From: Musa acuminata AAA Group
Lineage: Eukaryota > Streptophyta > Magnoliopsida > Zingiberales > Musaceae
Assembly (NCBI RefSeq): GCF_036884655.1
Contig: NC_088342.1
Location: 10,845,501 to 10,909,500 of the forward strand
Direction: 5' to 3'
DNA length: 64,000 nt
Both the position numbers and the translations under genes were made by a program. Each line of letters opens with the position of its first letter. Within the stretch, counting starts at the first letter, position 1. The notes below the pieces were generated by a model. That model was not told where the DNA came from. It saw only the letters and a list, made by a program, of their open reading frames with translations, and did not search any database. Below, piece by piece: positions 1-11,935 of this stretch.

Positions 1-598
1 AACCAAGCTCTGATACCAGTTTGTTAGAGCTAGCCCTAGGAAATTTACCACAAGGTAATTTTGACAACCCAACAAGACAATAAAACAGAAAGAATAAAAG
101 CGAGACAAGAACACCAGATATACGTGGTTCGGTCAATTGACTTTGACCTACATCCACGGACGAAAGAGGAGCAAATTACTACTGCAAAAGAGTGACAATT
201 ACAAATGCCTTAGGAAGATGTTCCTAGGCTATAAAACACCTGAAAATACTAAACAAGAAAAACCAAACTATAAGTCTAAACTATTTAACTGAGTATGGAC
301 TTAAACCAAAGCAAACACTTAGGTTTTTCTTGTGGTGCCACTTGTGATGCATCTGACTTCAAAGCTCAGACCCTTATTTATAGTTCCAATATGAGACAAC
401 AAGTCTGATTTTCTCGATGTGGGACTATGAGACTTGCCAAACTAATTTCTCATGAGAGATATCTCCCACTACCAAAGTTTCTCATCCTCGTCTCCGATGT
501 CACATCTTCTCCGGTGTGACCTTTGGTCATCGATCGAGCATTGTGTTTATTGTAGCGATCGTACCGAAGAGAGGAACCGAAGTTAATTATGGCCAACA
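1..598 (-). mobile_element. 5' LTR and primer binding site of an LTR retrotransposon running off the left edge
   Basis: Read on the minus strand, a 577-bp LTR (598 down to 22) begins TGTTGGCC and ends CTAACA, followed after three bases by TGGTATCAGAGCTTGGTT (18 down to 1). That string matches the classic plant primer binding site for initiator tRNA-Met. The LTR carries a TATAAATAAGG promoter motif around 373-383 on the minus strand. The body would lie left of the window, so the superfamily cannot be proven: copia and gypsy elements both use this primer. The other LTR and the target duplication are not visible. The boundary at 598 rests on the terminal TG...CA rule and the TGTT/AACA termini. 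Confidence 0.75.
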
Positions 599-2812
599 TT
601 CGTCAACTTTTGATCGATAAGGATAATTTTAGAATTATGATATTATTGTTACGTATTGGGACAAATTCTTTAGGTTTTCTCTGCATAGGATAGGAATGAC
701 GTTTGTGTCAAATCATATTAAAATACCTATGTTTGTTCTATGCCTTTCTAATATTTTTTTTTAATCTCAATTTGATCGATATTTCACCACTCCACAGCCT
801 ACTAATCCTTCCTACAAGTTTCTTATCAGCAGAATGAAGCCCCCATGCAGTGAGTGATCTTGTTGATTTGAATTTAGACTTCGTTCAGCTGATTTAGCCC
901 CCATTACATTACATGTTATCCATCAACAACAAGTCGAAGAGGTTGTCCTTCAAAGCAGCCTATCAGCCATCACAACACTGATTCCCATATGTTATCCTAA
1001 TTTGAGCTTCTCGGTGTCAGTGGGAGTCCCCATATGTTCTCTAAATCGGAAGCACGTAGGTGCGTGCCAGGAATAAGTTCTTCTTGCTTTAAATTATTGT
1101 GCACGGGAGACAGGAATATGTTCTTCCTGTCTGTCGCGGACACCTCTCGTATAGTATCAATTAAAAAGTATACACTGCTTCCTACCAGAAGAAAAATATC
1201 AACACCTTCCGAAACTTCTTGCATCTATCTTTCTTATGTGTTTATTTTGATTTAGATATGTCAAGTCATGAAAGTTGTATACGTAGATGCTACATACATT
1301 CATTTTTCTCCTTTGCATGCACCCCAAAAAAGATTGTTTTTCTTTCGGATGAATAAAAAGAATTTGGTCATTTCTAATTCGACATCCCATTTTTCATGTA
1401 AAAAATCTATTTTAGACTATAAACAAGTTATTATAAGAGTTGTACTATCAAAAAAGATTATTTTGATACTTAATATCTCATGAGCAAAAATAATATTGTA
1501 TGTCATGGACTTTCATTAGAAAAGATTTAGTATATCATATTTGATTCCAAGAATATTGGTTTCTAACATGACATATATCAGGAATTATTGAATATTTATG
1601 ATTAGGATCTACGTATCATCAGTCTTTAATTGGCAGAGAAGATGCATGACATTCTACCCAATAATGTTATTAGATTAGCATATCAATCTTCAATCTCGAT
1701 TCGATACTGTGCACAAAATCTGATGCAATTATTAGGAATGGGATCTGCATTTGAACCTTACATTCTTCCTTGGCAGATCCGGATTCAAATCAAAGGTTAA
1801 GCCAATAGATATGACATATATTCTAGTGATTGATTAATCACCCTAACAAGCTTTTTCTAGGAAGCATTGTTCGTATGGTACCTACCTCTTTAACATATCC
1901 AGGATGATATATATATCTTCTCTGTTCTATAGGAAGCATGGAGCGTTGACTAGGTAGGTGCAGACAACATTTGTTTGACCTCAAGGAAGACATGTTCTTT
2001 TGGCTGTTGACTCTACTCTGCAGACATCATCATCTTGTAAGAAATTAGACATTGTTTGCTGGTTTTATCGAAAGATTTCCAGCTTCATATGCTCTCTGTC
2101 TACTATAATAAATATGCAGAGCTTCTCACTCTTGTTCACGTATGTTCTCTCAACTGCTCACATAAGGTTACAGATGCAGGGATTCATTCTATTGCACCAG
2201 TAGATTCGATCATGCCAGGATCACACTGTCTTCCGATGAATAATGTACTGCATTTGCAGACACCTAATCGTTCGCTCCTTCCTTGGGAATGCAGAGGAAA
2301 GAACATTGAAGTACAAACCCTGCTCTCGTCTGCTGTCTCTTTGTACCAAAGAGTTTAAAGAAATGGCAGTGGTTGGACCTGTGTTTCTTCGATGGATTCA
2401 TTCCCTCACAGATTATTCGACATATAATATGTACTCAGACCTTATGCTGATTCCGGAATTGACGTTGAGATTCTGAATCTATAATTTTAATTATTATATT
2501 TTGATAATTATAATCCAACCCTATAAAGATTGATTTCGGAATCAGAATCAGAATCAGAATAGTTTAAAATAATAAAAAATTTTATATATATTAATTGTGA
2601 ACCAAAGGTTTATAATTTGATTTGAAACCAATATAAATCATGCTATCGATTCGATTTTAATTCCAGCTTGCTTCTTTATGATTTGATTGTGATTGTGATT
2701 GTTTGTTTCTAACTCTACAGCAAAAGTTGATCATCACTGAAAGATAATTATTCATCACATGAAGCTTTAATTATCGTCACCACTGCCCATCACTCTATCC
2801 TTCATACCCTTC
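599..2812. other. Intergenic, no gene recognised
   Basis: Only short open frames occur here (longest about 100 codons at 2056-2358), and none resembles a protein I know. The stretch is AT-rich, with no tRNA-like or repeat structure that I could support. Confidence 0.5.
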
Positions 2813-2833
2813 CCTCTCTCTCTCTCTCTCTCT
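2813..2833. repeat. CT microsatellite in kinase promoter
   Basis: A pyrimidine (CT)n run lies about 65 bases upstream of the TATA box of the kinase gene. CT-rich tracts are common in plant core promoters; a role here is inference. Confidence 0.8.
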
Positions 2834-2896
2834 TTCATTATTCCAATGTGACCACCATATCAATTCGATTGGATGAAGTGTGTAGCTCTCTATCAA

Positions 2897-2904
2897 TATA
2901 TATA
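2897..2904 (+). promoter_or_regulatory. TATA box of the receptor-like kinase gene
   Basis: TATATATA lies 67 bases upstream of the methionine at 2971, placing transcription start near 2930. The in-frame ATG at 2848 lies upstream of this box, which argues for 2971 as the real start. Confidence 0.55.
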
Positions 2905-2970
2905 CTCCCACTGCCACTCTCCTCTATTACTCCCTCTCATCGGCCTCTTCTTTTGTGCCCTCTCTTCACG

Positions 2971-4220
2971 ATGCATCTCGCCTTGCTCATAAGCCTCGTG
3001 TTGGCCGCCGTCTTCTCGTCTATTATCTTTCTTTCCTTCGCCTGCGTTAGGATGTTCCGCAGGTGGAGGATACCGCTCTGCTACTCGTGTTGCGACTTGG
3101 ACGACTTGGAGCTCGGTCGCGTCGCCGACGGACCGGAGACCGAGACGGAGCAGGAGAAGGAGAAGGAAAAGGGGACGGCCGTTTGGCGGTTCGGGTGGGC
3201 GGAGATTGAGTCGCTCACCGGGAAGTTTGCGGCCGCCGCCGTGATCGGCGAGGGCGGGTCCAGCACCGTCTACCTCGCCCGCCTCGGGGACGCCTCCCTC
3301 GGCGCACTCAAGCTCCACCACCCCAGCGAGCGCCTCTACCGGGCCTTCCGCCAGGAGCTCGACGTTCTTCTCCGCCTCCGCCACCCCCACATCGTTCGCC
3401 TCCTCGGTTACTGCGACGACCGCGGTTCGTGCCTCTGCCCGCCGCCCATCTCATCTTCTTCTCTCTCATTCTCTCGACGCTTTCAACGTGTTTGATGATT
3501 CGTTCATGGTTTCCCTTCCCAATCGCAGAAGAAGAAGGCGTGTTGGTGTTCGAGTACGTGCCCAACGGCAGTCTCCACGAGAAGCTCCACGGCGGCGGCG
3601 GGGAGGTGCTGCCGTGGGCGCGACGGATGACGATCGCGTACCAGGTGGCGCAGGCGCTCGACTACCTACACGAGGGGTGCGACCCCCAGGTCGTGCACGG
3701 CGACGTCAAGGCCGCGAACGTGCTCCTCGACGGGCGGCTGCAGGCGAAGCTGTGCGACTTCGGGTCGGCCCGGGTGGGCTTCTCGGCGGCGGTGGCGCCG
3801 CCGCGCTCCGCCGACGCCATGGTGGTGGGCTCCCCCGGCTACGTCGATCCTTACTACCTCCGCTCCGGGATGGTCTCCAAGAAGAACGACGTGTACAGCT
3901 TCGGCGTGCTGCTGCTAGAACTGGTGACGGGCGCGGAGGCGTTCGACTCGGAGAGGGAGCGGCAGCGGCTGACGGCGGAGGTGGGCCCGGTGCTGCGGGA
4001 CCCGGAGGGGCGAGCGGCGGAGGCGGTGGACGCCAGGCTGGGCAGCAAGTACGACGCCGGGGAGGCGAAGGCGGCGGCGGCGGTGGCGGCCATGTGCGTC
4101 GGGGACAACCCTGGCCTCCGCCCCTCGATGGCGGAGGTGGTCAGGATGCTGCGGGACGCGGCGACGTCTTCCATCGCAGCCGTTGCGTCAAAATCCGACG
4201 GCAAGAGCGACATGTCGTAG
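2971..4220 (+). CDS. Membrane-anchored receptor-like protein kinase lacking an ectodomain, non-RD type
   Basis: Two exons, 2971-3424 and 3529-4220, with a 104-bp phase-1 GT-AG intron, give 381 residues. Residues 2-26 are a hydrophobic anchor with only a few residues before it, so there is no extracellular domain. A Lys/Glu-rich linker leads to the kinase. The glycine loop is GEGGSSTVY (about 93-101), the ATP lysine lies in GALK (K114), the catalytic loop is HGDVKAAN (D210, N215) and DFG is at 228-230. These are followed by GSPGYVDP and [15 protein letters not shown]. The Arg before the catalytic Asp is Gly, so this is a non-RD kinase, a class often linked to immune signalling. It resembles the short plant kinases of the At1g33260/At4g10390 type, from memory of the family. 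The exon is strongly GC-rich. The start at 2971 is preferred over 2848 because of the TATA box between them. The ligand or partner is unknown. Confidence 0.88.
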
Positions 4221-6530
4221 AAGTCAAACAATAGAAAAGAAACGCCGTTCTGATTCGTGCCTTTCGTCGTCTCAACTTTATACAACGTCGACTACACGTA
4301 GGAAATAGGTGGAAAAATATTGTATGTATACTACGCAGTTGAAGTCAGCATATTCCCGTTTGACTTTTTTTGTCTTTTCTGTGCCTTACACTCGCCTCCT
4401 CTCTTCTCCTTGGAAACAACTTGGTTGGCACGTCGCAGGTGTGGCCTCCTCGTTGCCTCATTTCCTGTCGTTGTCGGCAATCACCACTGGTTGTAGTCAA
4501 TTATGTATAAACGTCAATCTTAGATACCTATATGCTAATAAGTTCCTGTTATCGTATAATTCACCATGGTGACATGATTATGGTGTACGAAGACATGATA
4601 TGATTTCAGCTACGCTAAGTAACACTATGTTAAGGACATACACCATCGTTCAAGAAGCTGGATTATAGGCGTACATATGAGATATATCAGTCAATCATAT
4701 CCATAAAAGGAGGCATTATGGCTGCCATTTCTTCATCAGCTACACGAGAAATAAATGCAGGATGATGCCTGCTACGAGCTCCAATGACAAGTATTAATCT
4801 CCACCCATCAGGTGGATCTTTTTCCTTCGTTACACGTAAGAAACACGCTCATCGATCCCCTAAATGATCCATAGACAGATCAAATAGCAGGCAGTGCTAA
4901 ATAACAATAATCGCGATTGATGGGGGAGAACATCCCACGTTGGTTGCATGCTGACATCGGCTGTGGTACCTCTCATTACATTACCCTTCTGTCCATTGGC
5001 AGTAAGGGTACACTCTCGTGACTCACAAACATCTCTCACCCTCGCAACAATAACGGAGCAGGTGAAACGAGCATGATTGATTTCATACTCCGTACCTCGG
5101 AACGACAACCTACATCTGATGACTGTCACCGATAATCCTAAAAGCTTGCTGGTTTTACTCCAAGAACGGACAGGAAACAAGCTACTTGGAGATTGAGAGA
5201 CCCACCATTGACGACGGCTAAGCTCAAAGCACAGGAAGTCTTCCTCCTTTCCAGCTGCTCTTTCACAGCTGGAACACCGCGAAGCGTCGCTTTCCAACTT
5301 AAAACTCTCGGCGCCACCCTTGAGAAGTTATCTTCTTCATCTGTCCATGGGGAGGGAAGCTGATGCATGTGGCGTACATGCGAGCACATGGTTTTCTCTT
5401 CAGTTCCCATCCTTCAGCTTTAATAATGGTGCCACAGCAGAGGAAGCCAAGACTCGAGCAGTGTTCCACTCTTGCTCCTGCCATCTAATCACTCGGCCCA
5501 CCTGTCATGTGATGTGTGGTATGACTTGCAGCTCACACAGCTCCAAAGCTCCCTCCCTGCTTTTAAAGGCTACGAAGATGATAAATGATGAGGAGCAAAA
5601 GCCATCTGCGTAACGTGGAAGGCTTCCGTCCGTAGTGAAAGTTCATGTGGGGTTTTCAACGATAAGCCACTCTCAGGATCAAAGGCATTCACGTGCTTCT
5701 TCCCCGCTTTGCATGCCATCACGAGACTGCTTCCTGCGCTGGATTTGCTTTATCATTTGGATCCATTTGCATTTGGCATATGAAGATGGATATGGAGGAT
5801 GCCATCACGAGCTTGCCTCCTGAGCTGGATTTGCTTCATCACTTGGATCCATTAGGCATATGAAGATGGATGTGGAGGGGTAGTCGAAATCCGACAGCGC
5901 CATCACCGCGTCGCCTTCCACGTTGCCCAAAAGGGTGACACACGAATGAGAACTCCACTGGAAGATGATGCAAACCAAAGAGGAACAAGTAGAAACAGTA
6001 AACCCTTGACATAAGCTGTTAAGAAACACCAAATCAAGTAACAGATCCAGCAAACTTCACATACAAGAATTCTAGGAGCTGCTATCAGTTGCCATGGTAT
6101 CAGAGAGTAGGGGACGGTAACAATGAAGTGCCGAGCCTCTTTGCCCTGTGGGACCAACTGATAGCACACTCTTGTCACCTTTGTCTTTCTACATCAGTGC
6201 TCTTCTTTGGTGCAATAACTCTCTCTTCTTGGTTAATGCCATTGCTATTTTGCTTGGTTTCTTCCTCGCAACTGACACAGTCAGATCATGTAACTCCAAA
6301 GCACATGTTTCAACTACTTGTATCTCTTTTTAATACGGCCGCCTTCCCACGGAACAACTGTGTCCTAATTTCCTCATCTTGCAAAAGCACCAAGGACTAA
6401 AACCAGAAGAATTCATCAGTGCAAGGCCATCAATGCTGTTGAGCAACCTGAGAGTATCTAAATACCGTCCATCTCATTTGTGCTGTCCCTTTGGTAAAGC
6501 AAGAGTTCCTAGAAGAAGAGTTTTTGATGG
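4221..6530. other. Intergenic, no gene recognised
   Basis: Several open frames of 60-145 codons occur on both strands but show no recognisable domain or convincing splice structure. The only clear structure is the tandem duplication at 5715-5879. A string TGGTATCAGAG near 6093 resembles a retrotransposon primer site but has no LTR to its left that I can define. Confidence 0.45.
5715..5879. repeat. 86-bp tandem duplication
   Basis: A unit starting GCCATCACGAG at 5715 recurs at 5801 with a handful of substitutions and a short deletion. Both copies share the GCTGGATTTGCTT and GGCATATGAAGATGGAT blocks. It is non-coding as far as I can see. Confidence 0.75.
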
Positions 6531-8806
6531 AAAATATTTCTTAAGAGTTTATTCTAGGTAAAAAAATCAGCTAAAAACAATCATCAATTAGTTGGCTAGA
6601 AACTCTAGGAGTTGTATGAAAAATTGAAAGAGTCTTTTGTTCTTTTTAGGTGCTAATCTTAGGACTCTATTTCTGTATCAAGTGCACCATTTTTCTTTTT
6701 CTCAGCTATAATAAATTAGCTTAAAAATATTTAAATATATTAGGAGTCACATTTTGAGTGTTTAAAAGGCATACAAGTTTTTTAAGAGGTTACTCATGGG
6801 AATCATTGTCTTCATTGATTGTACTAAGGCTCCCAAACCCCTATAAATAATGGAGCTTGTCAATGCATGAGAAAGACATGAGGTAGACACCCTACAAACC
6901 AAACTAGCATATCACAGTAAATTACTAAGTTCTTGCCCCCAAGTGCCCGGGTGAGCTGAGACGAGACGAGGCCCAAGAACCCGGCTATTGGGTTGGACGG
7001 GCATCTTCACTCAGGCATAGTCCAAGCAATCACCTAAGCCTAGGTGCTGGGTGGGCCGAGCGATTGCCTGGTTCAACTTAGGCTAGGTCGAGCCTAAGTC
7101 AAACCAAGGTTTGATTGAACCAATTATCTATCGAGATTGAGTCGAACCAAACACAAGAAAACTAGTTTGTTTGAACCAGTTATCTATCGCAGAAAGCCGA
7201 AAACCATGTGCGAGAAAGAACCCTAAGAGAAACTCTCTTTCCCACTACATTTTTGCATAGCGACAGAATTCCTCCCATTGGCGAATGAATGACAATAGCA
7301 GCCTTCTTCCCTGACAGTGTCTTCCTCTAACAACAATGGTAGCAACAACGTCTTCCTCTAACGACATTGATAGCGTCTTCCTTTGATGATAGTGGCGACG
7401 TCTTCCTCCGACAACAACGACGGTGGCTTCTTCCCATCTCTCTCGATATATCTCTCTCTTTCTCCTCCTCCCTTGATCACTTGTACTAAAACTAATAACA
7501 TAAATACACGCAAGATCTAATTGCGTCATGTCACCCAACATAATTAGAGCATTTCTTTTGCACATGATGTGTTTGTCCAATACAAAACAAAACATTCAAA
7601 GCGCTTCACACAAGGAAAAGGAAACCCTTTACTCATTATTCATCCATTGAAAATACAAAAATATATAAAGCACCAAATGCAACAAGAACATCTCTTTTGC
7701 GCATAATGCATCAGTTATACCCAATGTCACTAGCGCATCCTCATTATACGTGGTATGTCCATTTAAAGTAGAAAAGCATCCGACATGCCCAATGTGACTA
7801 AATCCATTTAAAGTAGATACAACCCTCTCTATGGAACTCAAGCTATTCGGGCTATCTTGAGAAACTTGGAAAAAATAGCTCCATTAACTTCGAGGGTGCC
7901 TCCTCGCAAAGGGGGTCATAGTGACTAAGCCTAAGTGACTATTTATCCAAAACACAGGTCTCCTCAAAGTCATAAGACCACATGTACGGGGGCTAGCAGT
8001 TGTCCAATCTTAAAAGGTCAAGGAAGTTGGTGACTTGATGACAAGGGAGTTCGCTACTAAAGCCCCAATGAATGATTCTTTTCTTGTATATTCTTGATAA
8101 ACTAATATTTATATATAGATGTAGGAGAATTTGTTTAGGAAATAATACTCCTTTAACGTCTATTTATCTGCGATGACTTTTCAACATGATAACAAAGAGA
8201 CAGAAGGCTAATCTTTGAAAAATTTCTCTCTAATAAAGAACATGGTGTCTCGTCCATCATTTGCTCTATTACCCCATATGGAACAACAGGATGAGCAGAG
8301 AAAGTGATGCTTGCCAAGTAAACTCATGGGGTCGGTGTAATATACAGATCATCACCACAAGCCTTCATTCCAATCCATGTCTTAGTCTACTCTGTTTCTT
8401 CTCCACCATGGAGTGAGCTGCTCAATTCAGCAACTCAGCCGTCCAAGTCTTTGTTTTCAGAATGGTGAAGAAACAAGTCTGATACTGTACAAGAAGTTTT
8501 TAGGTGCTAAACTACAAACATAAATGAGATGGGAATTAATGGCGTGAAATGATATCTTTTGACTATGTTTTTGATGAGATGGGATTTGGTAAATGTGAAA
8601 ATCTTCTGACCCAAAGACTTGATCTTTCTCTCATATCGTATATGAAACTAGATATTATACATTAAAGAATACAAGCTGTATATAGACATATCTTATTTTC
8701 CAAGAATTGCCATGATATGGAAGCTAGAGAGAATATAATTTTTTTTTTAAAGTAAAAAGAATAGGGTGGTAAAAATTTCTCAAAAGTAACATCCCTAGTC
8801 CTAACC

Positions 8807-10060
8807 ATGAATCATTCAACTCATTCGATCACTAATTCTCAAACTAGTTTCTCTTCAATCCAATATTGCTACTATCATAATAGAAGCCATATGACCTTTT
8901 ATTGTCTTCAACGTACAGTTACTTTAAAACAAGAACTAGAGAATCAAATCGAGGAAGTAGATCAAGTAGTTAAGTCCGAACCATACTCGGGTGATGAAAA
9001 TGAATTAGAAATTGAAGAAGCCCATGTTAATGTTATCCGCATCATTCTCTCTACTGCTAGTGATTCCAATGAAAAAAATAGCACAAGTAGCTTCCATATT
9101 TTTATCTAAAGCGGGGAGAGAACTTGCAAGTTTGTTATACATGGGGGTAGCACTATGAACATAGTCTCAAAATATACTATCAAAAGACTAAACCTTAAGG
9201 TAGAGTCATATTGGACATCATTTAAAATAGCCTAAGCTGGCAAAATCACTTTATGCGTGATTGAGAAATGCTTGTTACCAATCAAAATGGGTGATTACAA
9301 AGATGAGATTTACTATGATGTTCTACTAATAAATGTTGCCCAGATTCTACTAGGTCGACCTTGGTTGTATGATCTCTATGTTACCAATCATGAGAGAGAA
9401 AACATCTGTCTTTCGGTACAAAGGTAAAAACATCATCATGCAACCAACGAAACCATTGAAAAATGACAAATCAAGAACTCTCAAATCCCTTCCACAAGCC
9501 CTAACCACTAAGGATCTCCACTTATAGAGACCCCAAGTCTTTTAAAGTAGAGAGTTTAAATGACAAGTTTTATGGGGCCACCATTGCTAGAAAAATTTCT
9601 AGTCCTTACACTACATTTGACCTAACTCATGAAGTTAAATGTTTGTTAAATGAATTTTTTGATGTCATATCTTTGGAATTACCTCCTAAACTGCCACCCT
9701 TATAGAAAATCCAATGTACCATTGATGTTGTCCTAGAATTAGCTCACTCCTTTACTTAACATATCATAATAAGATTCAACATCAAATTGCTTTGAGCAAT
9801 TCAAATTACAAACTTGTTGTCAATGCATATTATAAGAGTCAAGAGTTTCAAGTTGGTGATTATATGTCTTGGTTCACATTCACCCTAAAAGATTCCCCAA
9901 AAATTCACTTAAGAAGTTGCATGCCTGAGCCATTGATCCTTTCCCCATTATTTAAAAACTGAGATCTAATGCATATATGCTTGATTTGCCTTTTGACTTA
10001 AATATTAGTCCATTTCTCAATGTGGAGGATTGAATTCCATATCATGATAATTTTGAGCCT
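8807..10060 (+). pseudogene. Broken gypsy gag-pol remnant (zinc knuckle, protease, start of RT, end of integrase)
   Basis: The plus-strand translation begins with a decayed Cys/His knuckle (about 8860-8915). A gypsy-type aspartic protease follows: CKFVIHGGS near 9126-9152, where the usual DGGS is HGGS, then KDEIYYDVLL and LLGRPWLYDL (about 9300-9375). Next comes the RT leader motif ISLELPPKLPPL (about 9668-9703). The text then jumps directly to the integrase C-terminal region (YYKSQEFQVGDY, about 9828-9863). Most of RT, RNase H and integrase is therefore deleted. Stops and frameshifts are frequent, so it is non-functional. Confidence 0.7.
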
Positions 10061-10088
10061 CCTTTGTCTACCAGTGTTCTTGTAAGCA

Positions 10089-10568
10089 ACGTTTTTTATT
10101 TCGCACCGTGCAACCCGATACAAGTGAGATGTACCGGTTCACCAGCCTATCGGCATGTGGACCGCTCGCTACCAATACAATTCTTCTTCCTAGATCTCGG
10201 AGTCAGGGTGCAGAACCCATCATTTCGATCATAAGAGAGGAGCAGGAGCAGGAGAGAGAGAGAGAGGAAAGGAGAAAACGAGGGGGAGGGGTGGGATTGT
10301 GTGTCTCGAGGCCGGATAGGTGCGTGGGAGGGTAGCGGAGCTCGCTGGGAGGGATGCGGTGGCGACAAAGGAGGGTGACTAAACGACTGGCTTCGACGCG
10401 AAAGGTGATGGGAGGAGTAGGAGAGAGAGAGAGAGGGGTGGGGGGAAGGAGAAAGCGAGGGGGAGGGATGGGATAGGTGCGTGGGTGGGCAACAGAGCTT
10501 GTTGGGAGGGACGTGGCGGCAATGAAGGAGGGAGACTAAGCATTGGGCGTCGATGCGGAAGGTGATGG

Positions 10569-10636
<68 letters not shown>

Positions 10637-11040
10637 AAGGAGAAAGTGATGGAGAGGGATGGGGTTGTGCGTCTCGAGGCCGGACATGTGCGTGGGAGGG
10701 TGACGGAGTTCGCTGGGAGGGACGCGACAACGACGAAGGAGGGCAACCAAGCGGTAGGTATCAACATGGAAGGTGATGGAGAGCATCGACGCGGCCCAAG
10801 GGTTGGACGGGGCCGATCCCATGTCTTACAGCACCTTGCGGGTCACGGGTCCTAACCGATTGTGTCAAGTCAACTAACCCACATCTGATGGTCGCTATGG
10901 TTGAACCAACCTGCATCCGATCGCTAGAATCTTAGCATATCGCTCGGTACGCCTTGGCATACCACTTGGTACTCCGATACCATACTGTACTGTACTGAGC
11001 AAGGTTCGATACGTTAATATGGTACGAGATTAAAAACCTT
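10089..11040. mobile_element. Non-autonomous DNA-transposon-like insertion with imperfect terminal inverted repeats
   Basis: The left end GTTTTTTATTTCGCACC (10091) matches the reverse complement of the right end, GGTTTTTAATCTCGTACC (to 11038). The flanks TTCTTGTAAG and TTCTTGCAGG resemble a degraded 9-10 bp target duplication, which would fit a Mutator-like element. The interior is filled by three tandem GA-rich units and has no transposase. The insertion lies within the gypsy relic. The family assignment is inference. Confidence 0.45.
10235..10770. repeat. Three tandem GC/GA-rich units with internal GA microsatellites
   Basis: Three units of roughly 165-200 bp share the order GA run, GGAGAAAG, GGGATGGG, GTGCGTGGG, GGGAGGGACG, and AAGGTGATGG. 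The third unit holds the longest pure GA run (10572-10632). Long Ser/Leu open frames on the minus strand here (10147-10767, 10379-10822) are translations of this low-complexity DNA, not genes. Confidence 0.75.
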
Positions 11041-11727
11041 TCTTGCAGGTGATAATCCTCCGAAAGCACCGACTCTCCCATGACACAAGGATAACATGGA
11101 GGTTATTTTTTATGACCACCTAGTTATGTCTGCTACTATCATCACACAACACTTTTGTTAAGTGACATGATTGTCTAGCTTCTGATGCTACTTGAATTAC
11201 TTTGAAAGAACTTCGTAACTTTGTGTCAAACTTATTGAACCAGTATCTTGCAAGATCACTCGTCGAGATCGAGTTCTTTTCTACATGGAGAGAATGACGG
11301 AGAACCATATACCTTTATAAAGGATTTCATAAGAGTTTATTCTACAAAAAAGAATCAACTAAAAAATTATTAATTAGTTGACCTATAAACTCTAAGAGTT
11401 GTGTGAAAAATTAAAGAGTTTTTTGCTCTTTCTATGTGCTAACCTTGGAACTCTACATCTGTACTAAGTGCACTCTTTTTCTTCTCAGCTGTAATAAATT
11501 ATCTTAAAGCTATTTAGGTCTCATCGAAATCACATTTTGAGTTTCTAAGAGACGTATATGTTACCTAAGAGGTTACTCTTGGGAATCATTGCTTACATTG
11601 ATTGTACTAAGACTCCTAAGCCCCTACCGGAGCTTGTCAATGAATAAGACACTTCAGATTTGAAATGAAAAAAAATTATATCCTCTCTCTTCTAACTTCT
11701 TTCATTCCTCTCTAATCTCTAATCTCA

Positions 11728-11935
11728 CTCCTCTCTTACTCTCTCTCTCTACTTCTCTCTTTCTGTTCTAAATCAACTTACTATGGTGGAAGGAGATTTC
11801 CTACTTTAGACATCTTAAACTAATCTAACTCCTCTCTTACTCTCTCTCTCTCTCTCTCTATCTTTCTCTACTTCTCTCTTTCTGTTCTAAATCAACTTGA
11901 TATGGTGGAAGGAGATTTCCTACTTTAGGTATCTT
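11728..11935. repeat. Tandem duplication of about 100 bp with CT runs
   Basis: The block CTCCTCTCTTACTCTCTC...GTGGAAGGAGATTTCC occurs twice in succession (about 11728-11815 and 11826-11935). The copies differ by an expanded CT run in the second and by a few substitutions. It lies just right of the presumed 3' LTR of the gypsy relic. Confidence 0.7.

Larger units (their letters stand above)
6540..11655 (+). mobile_element. Degenerate gypsy-like LTR retrotransposon relic
   Basis: Two diverged direct repeats of about 330 bp, at about 6540-6873 and 11325-11652, share many blocks, for example TAAGAGTTTATTCTA, CACATTTTGAGT and GGAGCTTGTCAATG. They flank a broken gag-pol remnant at 8807-10060 in the same orientation, so I read them as 5' and 3' LTRs. 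The left copy keeps CTATAAATAA at 6841 as a promoter box; the right copy has lost it. Exact LTR ends and target duplications are not recoverable by eye. A later DNA-transposon-like insertion sits at 10089-11040. The pairing of LTRs with the pol remnant is inference from position and orientation. Confidence 0.5.

Noticed and set aside
2848..2970. Upstream in-frame ATG extending the kinase by 41 residues
   Set aside because: It lies before the TATA box at 2897, and the added residues do not look like a signal peptide or a conserved N-terminus.
3488..4234. Overlapping 248-codon frame in the kinase exon
   Set aside because: It is Arg/Gly-rich text from the wrong frame of the GC-rich kinase exon; the kinase motifs are in the other frame.
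6085..6110. TGGTATCAGAG string resembling a retrotransposon primer site
   Set aside because: I could not find an LTR end (CA) directly upstream or any repeated partner, and the match breaks after 11 bases.
10147..10822. Long minus-strand open frames of 147-206 codons rich in Ser, Leu and Pro
   Set aside because: They are translations of the GA/CT low-complexity tandem units inside an insertion, and each overlaps the others in different frames.
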